The notes: generated from the letters alone by a model not told the origin. DNA of 19,037 nucleotides from an uncultured Oscillospiraceae bacterium (GCA_937915075.1 CALDMA010000244.1:1-19037), one strand, 5' to 3'. Counted from the first letter of the stretch, positions 7,717 to 14,269 are shown. Translations and numbers: made by a program.

Positions 7717-8169
7717 TTATTCTGCGCTGATCTCCGCGCGCACGAACGAGCCGAGGATGCCGTTGATAAACTTTACGGTCTCGGGCGTTTCGTACTTCTT
7801 GGCGATCTCCACCGCCTCATTGATGGCGACGGAGTTCGGCACATCGCGGAAATAGAGGATCTCGTACATCGCCACGCGCATGATGGCGGAGGCCACGAGC
7901 GGGATGCGGTCAAAGCTCCAGCCCTTGGCGTACCTAGCGATAAATTCGTCCAGCTCCGGCGCGTGGTCGGCCACGCCGCACACGAGCGCGCGGATATACT
8001 CCGCCTGCTTGGCGTTGGGCGCTTCGCTGTAAAGCTCATCCTCGCCTGCCAGCTCGGCAAAGCCGTCGCGGCTGAGCCGCTCGGCGACCAGCTCCTCCGC
8101 CGTTTTGTCGGTGAAGCTGAGTTCATAGGCCAGATGCACGGCGATCTCTCTTGCAGTATTGCGAACCAT
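7717..8169 (-). CDS. nusB: Transcription antitermination factor NusB
   Basis: NusB binds boxA RNA with ribosomal protein S10 and supports antitermination and processing of rRNA transcripts. The protein is 150 aa, the usual size. It is all-helical, with the family N-terminus RNTAREIAVHLAYELSF (3-19) and the C-terminal pattern INEAVEIAKKYETPETVKFI followed by NGILGSF, which is very characteristic. A run near residues 90-108 (WSFDRIPLVASAIMRVAMY) matches the RNA- and S10-binding half. The start at 8169 is preceded by AAAGGACG. The gene lies 27 bases after asp23, the common Firmicutes order. Confidence 0.96.
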   Translation of the reverse strand: MVRNTAREIAVHLAYELSFTDKTAEELVAERLSRDGFAELAGEDELYSEAPNAKQAEYIRALVCGVADHAPELDEFIARYAKGWSFDRIPLVASAIMRVAMYEILYFRDVPNSVAINEAVEIAKKYETPETVKFINGILGSFVRAEISAE

Positions 8170-8196
8170 AGACGTTTCGTCCTTTTCTCTTTCTTG

Positions 8197-8562
8197 TTAG
8201 TTGAAGCTGATGCCGCCCACGTGGACGTTGACCGTCCGGACGGAAAAGCCCGTCATCGTCTCGACCGCGCTCATCACGGCGTCCTGCACCTTGGCGGCGG
8301 TCTCGGGAATGGCGAAGCCATATTTCACCGTCAGGTAAACGTCCAGCGTGATCTCACCGTCCTGAATGTCCATGCGGATGCCGCGTGCGGGCTTCTTGCC
8401 CATGAACTGCTCGGTGAGCTGCTCGGTCATGGTAGTCATCATGGCGCCGACGCCCTCGATCTCGCCGATGGCCTCGGACGCGATCGCGACCACAACATCC
8501 TCGGAAATGTTGATGCTGCCGTCGCTCGCGGACTGCGTCAGATATTCGCGGTTTTCGCCCAT
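8197..8562 (-). CDS. Asp23/Gls24 family envelope-stress protein (YqhY-like)
   Basis: Asp23/Gls24 (DUF322) proteins are small alkaline-shock or envelope-stress proteins in Gram-positive bacteria. YqhY of B. subtilis, encoded next to accBC and nusB, has been linked to acetyl-CoA carboxylase activity. This protein is 121 aa. It shows GSINISEDVVVAIASEAIGE (15-34), GVGAM (38-42), LDVYLTVKYG (73-82), IPETAAKVQDAV (85-96) and the ending VNVHVGGISF (111-120), all typical. An in-frame ATG lies upstream at 8601, but it falls within about 15 bases of the predicted transcription start and lacks a ribosome site. ATG at 8562 has AAGGAGAG six bases ahead. The gene leads a transcription unit with its own promoter. 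The usual accB-accC neighbours are missing, so an accessory role with acetyl-CoA carboxylase is only inferred. Confidence 0.92.
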   Translation of the reverse strand: MGENREYLTQSASDGSINISEDVVVAIASEAIGEIEGVGAMMTTMTEQLTEQFMGKKPARGIRMDIQDGEITLDVYLTVKYGFAIPETAAKVQDAVMSAVETMTGFSVRTVNVHVGGISFN

Positions 8563-8568
8563 TGCTGT

Positions 8569-8576
8569 CTCTCCTT
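8569..8576 (-). promoter_or_regulatory. Ribosome binding site that fixes the asp23 start
   Basis: AAGGAGAG on the minus strand lies six bases before ATG 8562-8560. It selects this start over the upstream in-frame ATG at 8601. Confidence 0.8.
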
Positions 8577-8596
8577 GCTGTACGGTAGTGATACTC

Positions 8597-8611
8597 AGCA
8601 TACGCTATGCT
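8597..8611. promoter_or_regulatory. Perfect 6-3-6 dyad in the asp23 leader
   Basis: AGCATA (8597-8602), CGC, TATGCT (8606-8611) is a perfect inverted repeat. It begins about five bases after the predicted transcription start of the asp23-nusB-xseA-xseB-ispA unit. It could be a repressor operator or a small 5'-end hairpin protecting the mRNA. No known regulator box is recognised. Confidence 0.4.
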
Positions 8612-8622
8612 CAATTATCAGT

Positions 8623-8651
8623 ATTCTACCATCTTTTGGCGCAAATTACAA
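8623..8651 (-). promoter_or_regulatory. Sigma-A type promoter of the asp23-nusB-xseA-xseB-ispA unit
   Basis: The minus strand has -35 TTGTAA (8651-8646), 17 bases, then -10 TAGAAT (8628-8623). The -35 box starts three bases beyond the spoIIIAH stop codon. The local sequence is AT-rich compared with its surroundings. It lets these housekeeping genes be read in vegetative cells independently of the sporulation operon upstream. Confidence 0.78.
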
Positions 8652-8654
8652 CAG

Positions 8655-9191
8655 CTAATTTACTTCTAATATTTTGATGCAGTCGGCGGTCAGCTCGGTC
8701 TCCTGCTTGACGATGTCGGTGATCCTCGCGATGTCCTCGGTCTGCAGGCCGCCCTCGCCCGCCGAGACCACCACGCTCACACCGTCGTCGGCCATGAAGA
8801 CCACGCAGTCCGTGTAGCCCTTGGCGGTGATCATGTTTTCGATCTGCGCCTCGGCGAGCGTGTAGGCCGCGAGCGTCTGGATGCTCTGCGCTGCCTCGGC
8901 CGCTGCCGCCTCATCGACCTCCGCCGCGCCGCTCGCCTCCTGCAGAAGGCTCAGCGCGCTGTCGCGGGCCTGCTGGCGCGTGAGCCGCGCGGCGGCGAAA
9001 TAGTCGCCCGGCAGCGCTTCGCCGGAGACCTCCTCCGCGTCGCCCTCCGCGCCGTCCACCAGCGTGGCCTGCCCGAGGATCTTGTCGGTCTCCTCCACCT
9101 GCTGCGCGTAGCGTCCGTTCAGAAAAATTGCCCCGCACACGAGCAGTAAGACCGCTCCCGCCACCATGTTCCGTTTCCACAGCTTTTTCAT
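8655..9191 (-). CDS. spoIIIAH: Stage III sporulation protein SpoIIIAH
   Basis: SpoIIIAH is the mother-cell membrane protein whose extracellular EscJ/PrgK-like ring domain meets forespore SpoIIQ in the intercellular channel. With the chosen start the protein is 178 aa. KKLWKRN is followed by one transmembrane helix (about 9-25), then a low-complexity Glu/Ala-rich stalk (about 30-105). The conserved domain (about 106-178) contains AEAQIENMITAKGYTDCVVF-type sequence and ends DIVKQETELTADCIKILEV. The ATG at 9191 is chosen because GGGAGGA lies five bases ahead. A second in-frame ATG at 9221 overlaps the spoIIIAG stop (ATGA) and would add 10 residues, but has a poorer site. The frame stays open far upstream to 9911, which is an antisense-frame artefact of high GC. 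This is the last gene of the operon. Confidence 0.93.
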   Translation of the reverse strand: MKKLWKRNMVAGAVLLLVCGAIFLNGRYAQQVEETDKILGQATLVDGAEGDAEEVSGEALPGDYFAAARLTRQQARDSALSLLQEASGAAEVDEAAAAEAAQSIQTLAAYTLAEAQIENMITAKGYTDCVVFMADDGVSVVVSAGEGGLQTEDIARITDIVKQETELTADCIKILEVN

Positions 9192-9196
9192 GTTCT

Positions 9197-9203
9197 TCCT
9201 CCC
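9197..9203 (-). promoter_or_regulatory. Ribosome binding site deciding the spoIIIAH start
   Basis: GGGAGGA on the minus strand lies five bases before ATG 9191-9189. The alternative ATG at 9221-9219 has only GGGGAAA nearby. This favours the shorter product. Confidence 0.65.
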
Positions 9204-9217
9204 AAAAATAATGATTT

Positions 9218-9730
9218 TCATGGTTTCCCCTGTAATACGGTGATCTTGTCGCTCGGCAGCGCCGTCAGAGCGCTGACCGCCTGCGTCACGGCAAGGCGCA
9301 CGCCCGCGCTGCCGCCGCCTTCGCAGACCACGAGTGCCCCGACGTAGCGCGGATAGACGCGGTTCGTCACCACGACCTCCTGTGTGCCGCTGCCCGTACC
9401 GACGACGACCGTCTCGCTTTTGCGCTTCATGTCCTCGCTCCCGCTGCGCTCGGCGGTCGTGTCCTGCGCCAGCTCGCGCTTCGTGCCGGAGTCCACGGTG
9501 AGCATCAGCCGCAGCTCGCCCACGCCGTCGATGGCGCGCAGGATGTCCTCCATCTCCTCCTGCACCGCGGCGCGGTCGAACGCCTCGGCGTCCGGACGGC
9601 CGGCTGTAGGCTCGGTCTCCGTTTTGCCTCCCGGCAGCAGCATCAGCACGATGCCGAGAAGCACCACGAGCGCGGCAAGACGGTATTTTTTCAGCGCCTC
9701 CAGCCACTTCCCCGCTCGTGCATCCTTCAT
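9218..9730 (-). CDS. spoIIIAG: Stage III sporulation protein SpoIIIAG
   Basis: SpoIIIAG forms a large ring in the mother-cell membrane as part of the SpoIIIA-SpoIIQ channel needed for sigma-G activity in the forespore. The protein is 170 aa, clearly shorter than the 229 aa of B. subtilis. A short cytoplasmic N-terminus is followed by one transmembrane helix (about 18-33), a linker, and the ring-building region. The latter contains EEMEDILRAIDGVGELRLML (58-77), VDSG (79-82), VVVTNRVYPRYVGALVVCEG (119-138) and VRLAVTQAVSALTALPSDKI (144-163), which is the family pattern. The ATG at 9730 overlaps the spoIIIAF stop as ATGA. Another in-frame ATG at 9745 would add MEGGE but sits inside the likely ribosome site GGAGGGCGGAGAG. 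Confidence 0.94.
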   Translation of the reverse strand: MKDARAGKWLEALKKYRLAALVVLLGIVLMLLPGGKTETEPTAGRPDAEAFDRAAVQEEMEDILRAIDGVGELRLMLTVDSGTKRELAQDTTAERSGSEDMKRKSETVVVGTGSGTQEVVVTNRVYPRYVGALVVCEGGGSAGVRLAVTQAVSALTALPSDKITVLQGKP

Positions 9731-10197
9731 CTCTCCGCCCTCCATTCCTGCTTCTCCGGCGCGATCCCCAGCTCCTGCGTAAGGAGCGCGGCGAGCTCCG
9801 CGTTTTCCTCACCGAAGAGCACCGCGCGGTCGGGAACGAACGCGCCTTCCTCCTCGCGCACCGTGACCTCCGCGGTGACCTCGGCGCCGAGGGCGTGTGC
9901 TTTGTCCTCAATATATGCGCCCGTCCGCGCCGCTATGACCGCCGCGAGCGACTGCTCGCTCACTTCGCGGTATTGCTCCTCCAATGCCGCGCGGTCGGCG
10001 GAGAGACCGTCGAGGTCGAGCGCCAGCTCCCTCGGCTCCGCCGTCCCGAGCGGACGCAGCATACAGAGAATGAGCACCAGTCCGCCGGAAAAGCGCGCGA
10101 GCCTCCGCACGCTCCCCTCGGGCGTGAGCTGATCGAGAAGGCTCACGAGAAAGGCACAGCACACCACGCCGAGGAGCCATTGCCGTAAAAATGCCAT
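9727..10197 (-). CDS. spoIIIAF: Stage III sporulation protein SpoIIIAF
   Basis: SpoIIIAF is a membrane protein of the SpoIIIA complex with a soluble ring-building-like domain. The protein is 156 aa against about 206 in B. subtilis. Two N-terminal hydrophobic helices (about 4-22 and 37-49) flank TPEGSVRRLARFSGGLVLIL, a conserved family pattern. A soluble domain with helices and a VTAEVTVREEEG strand region follows. The ATG at 10197 forms a TGATG junction with the spoIIIAE stop. A GTG directly before it at 10200 is an equally close alternative that adds one residue. The only nearby ribosome site is GGTGGTGA inside spoIIIAE, so translation is probably coupled. The end overlaps spoIIIAG by four bases. 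Confidence 0.93.
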   Translation of the reverse strand: MAFLRQWLLGVVCCAFLVSLLDQLTPEGSVRRLARFSGGLVLILCMLRPLGTAEPRELALDLDGLSADRAALEEQYREVSEQSLAAVIAARTGAYIEDKAHALGAEVTAEVTVREEEGAFVPDRAVLFGEENAELAALLTQELGIAPEKQEWRAER

Positions 10198-11258
10198 CAC
10201 ATCACCACCATGGAAATGGATACGAGCAGCGCCGCGAGCAGCAGCGCCGCGCAGGCTGCCGTCATGCCGAGGACAAGGGCGAAGGCGTCGCCGAGCTGCT
10301 CGAGCAGCCGTTCAAGCGGCTTGACGCCGCTCACTGCCGAGACGAAGGCCGCCGCGCGATAGAGCAAAAACTGCACGCCCAGCCGCACGAGCGGCGTGAG
10401 ACAGGCGAGCAGCACGCCCAGCACGCCGACCGCCCCGATGGCCGCGCGCAGCGAATGGGCTGCGCTGAGCACCATCTCGGCGGATTCCGCGAGAATGCTC
10501 CCGACCACCGGCACCGTGCCGGAGACCGCCGTCTGCGCCGCCTTGACCGCCGCGCGGTCCGCGCTCCCGGTGAGCACGCCGCTGACCGACAGATAGAGCG
10601 TGAAGGCCGTCACCGCGCCGCACAGCAGCCAGGAGATGAGCTTTTTGAGTCCGTCCGCGAGCTTGTCCAGGCCGCTCTCCGGCAGCGCCGCGCCCGCCGA
10701 GGCGAGCGCGATGTGGCAGTAGACCAGCGGGAGCAGCAGCTCATGGATAAGCGTCGTGAGCGCGTCGGCGGCAAAGAGCGTGCCGACCTGCCAGGCGCTT
10801 GCCGTGAACACGCCGCCGCAGCCCGCAAGCGCCGCCGCCATCGTCGGCAGCAGGAGCTTGGTGAGATCGGCAAGGTCCTGCATGGTCGCCGTTCCCAGCC
10901 CGATGAGCGAGGAAAGGTCGCCCGCCGAGAGCGTCGTCACGCACAGCACGCCGACGAGCGGCACGAAGCGGGAGGCGTTCTCGCCGAGCGAGGACGCAAA
11001 GCCGTCCGCGGCCCCCGTGAGCAGGACGGTCAGCGCGAGCAGCACCGCCCCGCGCAGCGAGCGGTCCAGCGACGCGCGCAGCGCCTCGAAGAAGCTCTGC
11101 ACAAGGAGCTGCACGCCGCCCTCGGTGATGTCCCCGTCCTCCGCCAGCGCCGCCGCTTCCTCCGGCAGTGCGTCGAGAAGCTCACTTGGGATCTCCGATG
11201 CACAGACCGGAACGGTCAGGAGCGCGAGCGTGAGCAGGAGAAATACCGTTCTTCTCAC
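10197..11258 (-). CDS. spoIIIAE: Stage III sporulation protein SpoIIIAE
   Basis: SpoIIIAE is the large multi-pass membrane protein of the SpoIIIA complex, thought to form the export-apparatus-like part. The protein is 353 aa; B. subtilis has about 399. It starts with a signal-like sequence (RRTVFLLLTLALLTVPVCAS, residues 2-21). A polar stretch follows, then several hydrophobic segments, including GAVLLALTVLLTGAADGF, LVGVLCVTTLSAG, the GTATMQDLADLTKLLLPTMA region, YCHIALASAGAALPESGLDK and the final MTAACAALLLAALLVSISMV. The start is GTG at 11258, overlapping the spoIIIAD stop as GTGA, with GGAGGG upstream inside spoIIIAD. The frame is also open to 11612, but that extension overlaps spoIIIAD and looks like a shadow. 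Confidence 0.94.
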   Translation of the reverse strand: MRRTVFLLLTLALLTVPVCASEIPSELLDALPEEAAALAEDGDITEGGVQLLVQSFFEALRASLDRSLRGAVLLALTVLLTGAADGFASSLGENASRFVPLVGVLCVTTLSAGDLSSLIGLGTATMQDLADLTKLLLPTMAAALAGCGGVFTASAWQVGTLFAADALTTLIHELLLPLVYCHIALASAGAALPESGLDKLADGLKKLISWLLCGAVTAFTLYLSVSGVLTGSADRAAVKAAQTAVSGTVPVVGSILAESAEMVLSAAHSLRAAIGAVGVLGVLLACLTPLVRLGVQFLLYRAAAFVSAVSGVKPLERLLEQLGDAFALVLGMTAACAALLLAALLVSISMVVM

Positions 11259-11641
11259 AGCCAGCCCTCCACCAGCTCCGCCACGGCGAGCAGCAGCGGA
11301 GTGGCCGCGGTCAGCGCGCAGACCGCGCCGGCGGTCTCGAGCACGGAGGCAAGTGCGCCCTGCGCGGCATCGCGGCAGAAGGCGCCGCCCACGCGCACCG
11401 TCAGCGCGATGGCAAGCACCTTCCAAAGCGGCGTGAACACCGCGCTTGAAAGGCCCGTTTTGTCCGCGAGCGTGCGAAGCAGCGCGGCCAGCGGTTCCCC
11501 TGCCGCGATGAGCAGAGCCGCCGCGCAGGCGGCGGCGCACAGCGCCAGCAGCAGCGCCAGCTCTCCCTCGCTCCGCCGCAGCAGCGAGGCGACCGCCGCC
11601 GTGATGGCGCACAGCGCGAATACCTTCAGCAAAAGCTCCAT
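11255..11641 (-). CDS. spoIIIAD: Stage III sporulation protein SpoIIIAD
   Basis: SpoIIIAD is a small membrane protein of the SpoIIIA channel, related to SpoIIIAC. The protein is 128 aa, close to the normal length. Hydrophobic segments lie at about 3-18, 28-47, 72-83 and 100-124, and the second and third are joined by a Glu/Pro-containing loop. The conserved FTPLWKVLAIALTVRVGGAF run (68-87), followed by CRDAAQGALASVLETAG, is typical of the family. The start at 11641 is three bases past the spoIIIAC stop, and the end overlaps spoIIIAE by four bases. Confidence 0.94.
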   Translation of the reverse strand: MELLLKVFALCAITAAVASLLRRSEGELALLLALCAAACAAALLIAAGEPLAALLRTLADKTGLSSAVFTPLWKVLAIALTVRVGGAFCRDAAQGALASVLETAGAVCALTAATPLLLAVAELVEGWL

Positions 11642-11644
11642 CGC

Positions 11645-11839
11645 TCAGAACCCGAAGAGCGTTTTGACCAGCTCAAAGAGCGAGCTGATCTCCCGCACGA
11701 GCAGCATCATCGTCGTCACCAGCCCCGCGAGGCTCACGAGCATCGCCTGATCGGGCCGGTCCGAGCGCACGAGCAGCTGATTGAGCACCGCGACCACGAT
11801 GCCGATGGCGGCGATCTTAAATACCAGATCAATGTTCAT
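11645..11839 (-). CDS. spoIIIAC: Stage III sporulation protein SpoIIIAC
   Basis: SpoIIIAC is a very small membrane protein of the SpoIIIA complex. The protein is 64 aa, the usual size. Two transmembrane helices (about 7-22 and 33-48) flank the conserved loop RSDRPDQAMLVSLAG (25-39), followed by TTMMLLVREISSLFELVKTL (42-61), which matches the family closely. The start at 11839 has TAGGAGA ahead. It follows spoIIIAB after 31 bases, the largest gap in the operon. Confidence 0.95.
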   Translation of the reverse strand: MNIDLVFKIAAIGIVVAVLNQLLVRSDRPDQAMLVSLAGLVTTMMLLVREISSLFELVKTLFGF

Positions 11840-11870
11840 AGCGGTCTCCTATGTAAAGCGTTTTTCCTGT

Positions 11871-12359
11871 TCAGATAAGAAGTATCGTGACAAGGAGGCT
11901 CAGGCTGAAGCAGAGCGTCGTCACAAGCCGGGTATCCCGCGCGCTTTGCCGCTCACGCTCGGCGAGCGTGTCGCGAAGCGCCTGCGCCGCCGTGCGCAGG
12001 GCGCGGAGCACCGTGTCCTCCTCCCCGCCGAGCGCGTCGGCAAGACCGGATAGCACAGACTGCTCCCGCTCGGCGAGCGGCGTCCGAGCGGCGGCCTCGC
12101 GCCAGCCGTCCGGCAGCGGCGTCCCATCCTCCAGCCGCGCGAGCACGTCGCTGAAAAAGGCGTCGGCGTACTTCCCCGCGCCGCGCTGCCCGAGCAGCCG
12201 CGGCAGCGGTGTGAGAGAGGTTCGTATCTCGCGCTCCAAGCCCTCCAATGCGGCGGAAAGCTCTCGCAGGGCGGCACGCTCCTGCTTCCGTGCGCCGAGC
12301 AGCGCATGGCATTGGAGCGCCGCGCCGCAGAGGATCAGGGCGGCCCCGAGCAGCTTCAT
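11871..12359 (-). CDS. spoIIIAB: Stage III sporulation protein SpoIIIAB
   Basis: SpoIIIAB is a mother-cell membrane protein with a cytoplasmic helical domain resembling type II/IV secretion GspF proteins, and probably partners the ATPase SpoIIIAA. The protein is 162 aa (about 171 in B. subtilis). An N-terminal hydrophobic segment (MKLLGAALILCGAALQCHAL) is followed by a long helical region with AALRELSAALEGLEREI and SVLSGLADALGGEEDTVL. A C-terminal transmembrane helix (about 148-162) ends VTILLI. The start at 12359 overlaps the spoIIIAA stop as ATGA. Confidence 0.93.
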   Translation of the reverse strand: MKLLGAALILCGAALQCHALLGARKQERAALRELSAALEGLEREIRTSLTPLPRLLGQRGAGKYADAFFSDVLARLEDGTPLPDGWREAAARTPLAEREQSVLSGLADALGGEEDTVLRALRTAAQALRDTLAERERQSARDTRLVTTLCFSLSLLVTILLI

Positions 12360-13285
12360 GGCAGCAGAGCCTCCACGCGGTACCGCCGCTCCTCGCCCGT
12401 GCCCTCAATGACGACGGCGCGCCGGAACACGCCGGAGTCGCGCAGCAGCGGCCAGAGCGGCTTTTGGCGCAGCTCGTCAAGGCCGGAGGCGTGCATCGTC
12501 GCAAGCAGCGCCGCGCCGCAGTTGGCGGCGTGCGCCATCGCCGCAATGTCCTCGGCCGCCGTGATCTCATCGACCGCGATGACCTGCGGATTCATCGCCC
12601 GCAGCACCATGCCGATGCCCTGCGCCTTGGGACAGAGCGTGAGCACGTCCGTGTGTGTCCCCAAAGCCATCTGCGCTTCCCCTCCGGCGCAGACGGCGAT
12701 CTCTCCGCGCTCGTCCACCACCGCGATGCGCAGCGCCGCGCGGTCCTCGCTTCCGAGCGAGAGCGTGCGGATGAGGTCGCGCAGAAGCGTCGTCTTGCCG
12801 CCGCCTGGCGGCGAGAGCAGGAGCGTGCTCTGGAAGGCTCCCGCATGGAAAAGATTGCTTGCCGTCGGCTCGGCCAGGCCGATCCGTTCGGTGACAATGC
12901 GCAGCGAGAGCGAGGAAATGTCCCGCAGGCTTGCGACCGCGCCGTTCCGCAGCACCGCCGTGCCGCACACGCCGAGCCGGAAGCCGCCGCGCAGGCACAA
13001 AAAGCCCTGCCGCAGCGTCTCCGCGCAGGCATAGCGCGAGTAGTCCGTCACCGCGTCCACCATCTGCGCGAGATCGCGCGGCGTCACGCGGCTGTCCGCG
13101 CCGAAGTACGGCAGCGTGACCTCGCCCTCGGGCAGCAGAGCGGCGGGAGGCTGTCCGGCACGCAGGCGGAACTCCTCCGTGTATTGCTTGCGATGGTCCG
13201 GCATTTGCAGCGCCGCGCGTCGGAACCGTGGCGGCAGCAGGGCCGCCGCCTCCTCACAGCGCGCAATGGCCTTGGCTTCGTTCAT
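12356..13285 (-). CDS. spoIIIAA: Stage III sporulation ATPase SpoIIIAA
   Basis: SpoIIIAA is a secretion-type P-loop ATPase (VirB11/PilT-like) that powers or opens the mother-cell-to-forespore channel. The protein is 309 aa, the normal length. Walker A is LLLSPPGGGKTTLLRD (155-170). DERGEIA (191-197) is a family hallmark. Walker B is VIAVDEI (235-241), followed by the conserved HAANCGAALLATMHA region (252-266), which holds the sensor His. The N-terminal EEFRLRAGQP (37-46) and GFRLGVCGTA (101-110) are also typical. The start at 13285 follows GGGGGAGGG. It is the first gene of an eight-gene operon with overlaps or tiny gaps at most joints. A possible sigma-E promoter lies 31 bases ahead. Confidence 0.96.
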   Translation of the reverse strand: MNEAKAIARCEEAAALLPPRFRRAALQMPDHRKQYTEEFRLRAGQPPAALLPEGEVTLPYFGADSRVTPRDLAQMVDAVTDYSRYACAETLRQGFLCLRGGFRLGVCGTAVLRNGAVASLRDISSLSLRIVTERIGLAEPTASNLFHAGAFQSTLLLSPPGGGKTTLLRDLIRTLSLGSEDRAALRIAVVDERGEIAVCAGGEAQMALGTHTDVLTLCPKAQGIGMVLRAMNPQVIAVDEITAAEDIAAMAHAANCGAALLATMHASGLDELRQKPLWPLLRDSGVFRRAVVIEGTGEERRYRVEALLP

Positions 13286-13315
13286 GCGCCCTCCCCCTTG
13301 TCCGTCAGATACCCC

Positions 13316-13344
13316 ACTCTATGCGAGAAACGGACAGGTCATGC
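13316..13344 (-). promoter_or_regulatory. Candidate sigma-E promoter of the spoIIIA operon
   Basis: The minus strand shows GCATGAC (13344-13338), 14 bases, then CATAGAGT (13323-13316). The -10 part fits the sigma-E consensus CATACAnT at all but one fixed position. The -35 part is a weak match to the sigma-E type (4 of 7). A start of transcription near 13309 would leave a leader of about 24 bases ending in the strong ribosome site. spoIIIA operons are known to be sigma-E driven, so the place fits. Confidence 0.5.
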
Positions 13345-13373
13345 CTGCCCGCCTGAAAAAATGCGGATGAAGG

Positions 13374-13400
13374 AAAAAGCGGCGGGAGACCCCGCCGCTT
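13374..13400 (-). terminator. Intrinsic terminator after the cysteine-rich gene
   Basis: On the minus strand AAGCGGCGGG and CCCGCCGCTT pair around the loop GTCT, followed directly by TTTCC (the run of T overlaps the stem end). It begins 14 bases after the stop of the cysteine-rich gene and isolates it from spoIIIAA. Confidence 0.85.
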
Positions 13401-13414
13401 CGCGTTCGCAGCTT

Positions 13415-14269
13415 TTATTTGCCGCCGCAGCTGCAGCAGTTCGTCGGCGTGTCCGCGCCGCCCTCCGCGATGCCGGCGGGGAAGAAATCGTCCACCGGGA
13501 AGCTGACGCTTTCAAACATCTCGCAGGGATCGTCGCAGGAGCTGCACGAAATGCTGCCGACCGGCTGGCAGCTGCCGCTCGGGATGCAGTAGTCGAACAC
13601 CGGAATGAGCAGCTGCGTGCCGCGCTCGAGCCGCACGATGGAAAACTGCCCGATGGAGATGCACACGCGCCTGGTCTGCGGCTCGAAGAGAATGGGCTCG
13701 TCGAAGGCCTCGGCGATGCCCGCGGGCACGCCTGTGACCGTTGTGCAATCGCAGCAGTTTCCGCAGGAGCAGTCGACGATGCGCGCGCACAGCAGCAGCG
13801 GGTCGACAGCTGTGACCACGGCGGTGGGCAGGTTTGCCGTAAGGTCGATGGGATAGTCCACGCCGCCGGGCACGGGGTAAGAGGAGAACACCTTCGCGCG
13901 GCTCTCGCCGCCGAAGAGCATCACGCGCTTATCGAAGGTCGCAAGGCCCTCGATCTCCGTCGCGCGCATCCCGTTGTTCACCGCCTGCAGGATCACGCGG
14001 TAGTAAAAGCGCATATCGACTGTGAAGAAGCCGCGGTTGAAGCTCACCGGCTCCACATCCACGCCGACGTGCAGCAGCTCCACGCGGCCGCCGCGGATGC
14101 TCTGCGAGGCGTCGATGACGCTCTGGGCCGTCGCCGTGGGGTAAAAGGTCAGGTCCTCGATGCAGTCCTTATCCTTGCAGGACGAGAAGATCTTTTTCGT
14201 ATGGATACAGACCGCTTCGCGCACGCCGTTGGCGCTCGTGATCGGGCCTGCGGTCACTTTTTCAGCCAT
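13415..14269 (-). CDS. Cysteine-rich conserved clostridial protein of unknown function
   Basis: I do not recognise a named function. The protein is 284 aa with no signal peptide or membrane helix. It has 18 cysteines, many in clusters: C-x4-C near residues 31-36, the CSCGNCCDC cluster in the middle, the CSSCDDPC run near the end, and a terminal CCSCGG. The N-terminus (GVREAVCIHTKKIFSSCKDK) and central strand-rich segments (VELLHVGVDVEPVSFNRGFF, then TVDMRFYYRVIL; also GQFSIVRLERGTQLLIPVFD) resemble conserved hypothetical proteins I recall from sporulating Clostridia. The beta-rich, Cys-rich make-up and its place beside spoIIIA suggest a spore-surface or sporulation role, but that is inference. 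The start at 14269 follows AGGAGGT. It is a single-gene unit with its own terminator. Metal binding or disulfide cross-linking are both possible. Confidence 0.85.
   Translation of the reverse strand: MAEKVTAGPITSANGVREAVCIHTKKIFSSCKDKDCIEDLTFYPTATAQSVIDASQSIRGGRVELLHVGVDVEPVSFNRGFFTVDMRFYYRVILQAVNNGMRATEIEGLATFDKRVMLFGGESRAKVFSSYPVPGGVDYPIDLTANLPTAVVTAVDPLLLCARIVDCSCGNCCDCTTVTGVPAGIAEAFDEPILFEPQTRRVCISIGQFSIVRLERGTQLLIPVFDYCIPSGSCQPVGSISCSSCDDPCEMFESVSFPVDDFFPAGIAEGGADTPTNCCSCGGK

Noticed and set aside
6147..7730. 527-aa plus-strand open frame opposite xseB and xseA
   Set aside because: It is antisense to well-supported genes, and its His/Arg/Asp-rich composition is typical of reverse-frame artefacts.
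8602..8654. Search for a terminator closing the spoIIIA operon
   Set aside because: Only the 6-3-6 dyad is present, with no long stem or T run, so no terminator is claimed. Read-through into asp23 is possible.
8655..9911. 418-aa reading of the spoIIIAH frame
   Set aside because: The first 240 residues are out-of-frame spoIIIAF/AG sequence, Arg-rich and motif-free. The real start is fixed by the ribosome site at 9197-9203.
10197..11612. 471-aa reading of the spoIIIAE frame
   Set aside because: The extension overlaps spoIIIAD in another frame. The GTG at 11258 has a ribosome site, a GTGA junction and a signal-like N-terminus.
10191..11750. 519-aa plus-strand open frame opposite spoIIIAE, AD and AC
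   Set aside because: Extremely rich in His, Arg and Glu and crosses three real gene boundaries. No ribosome site or family motif.
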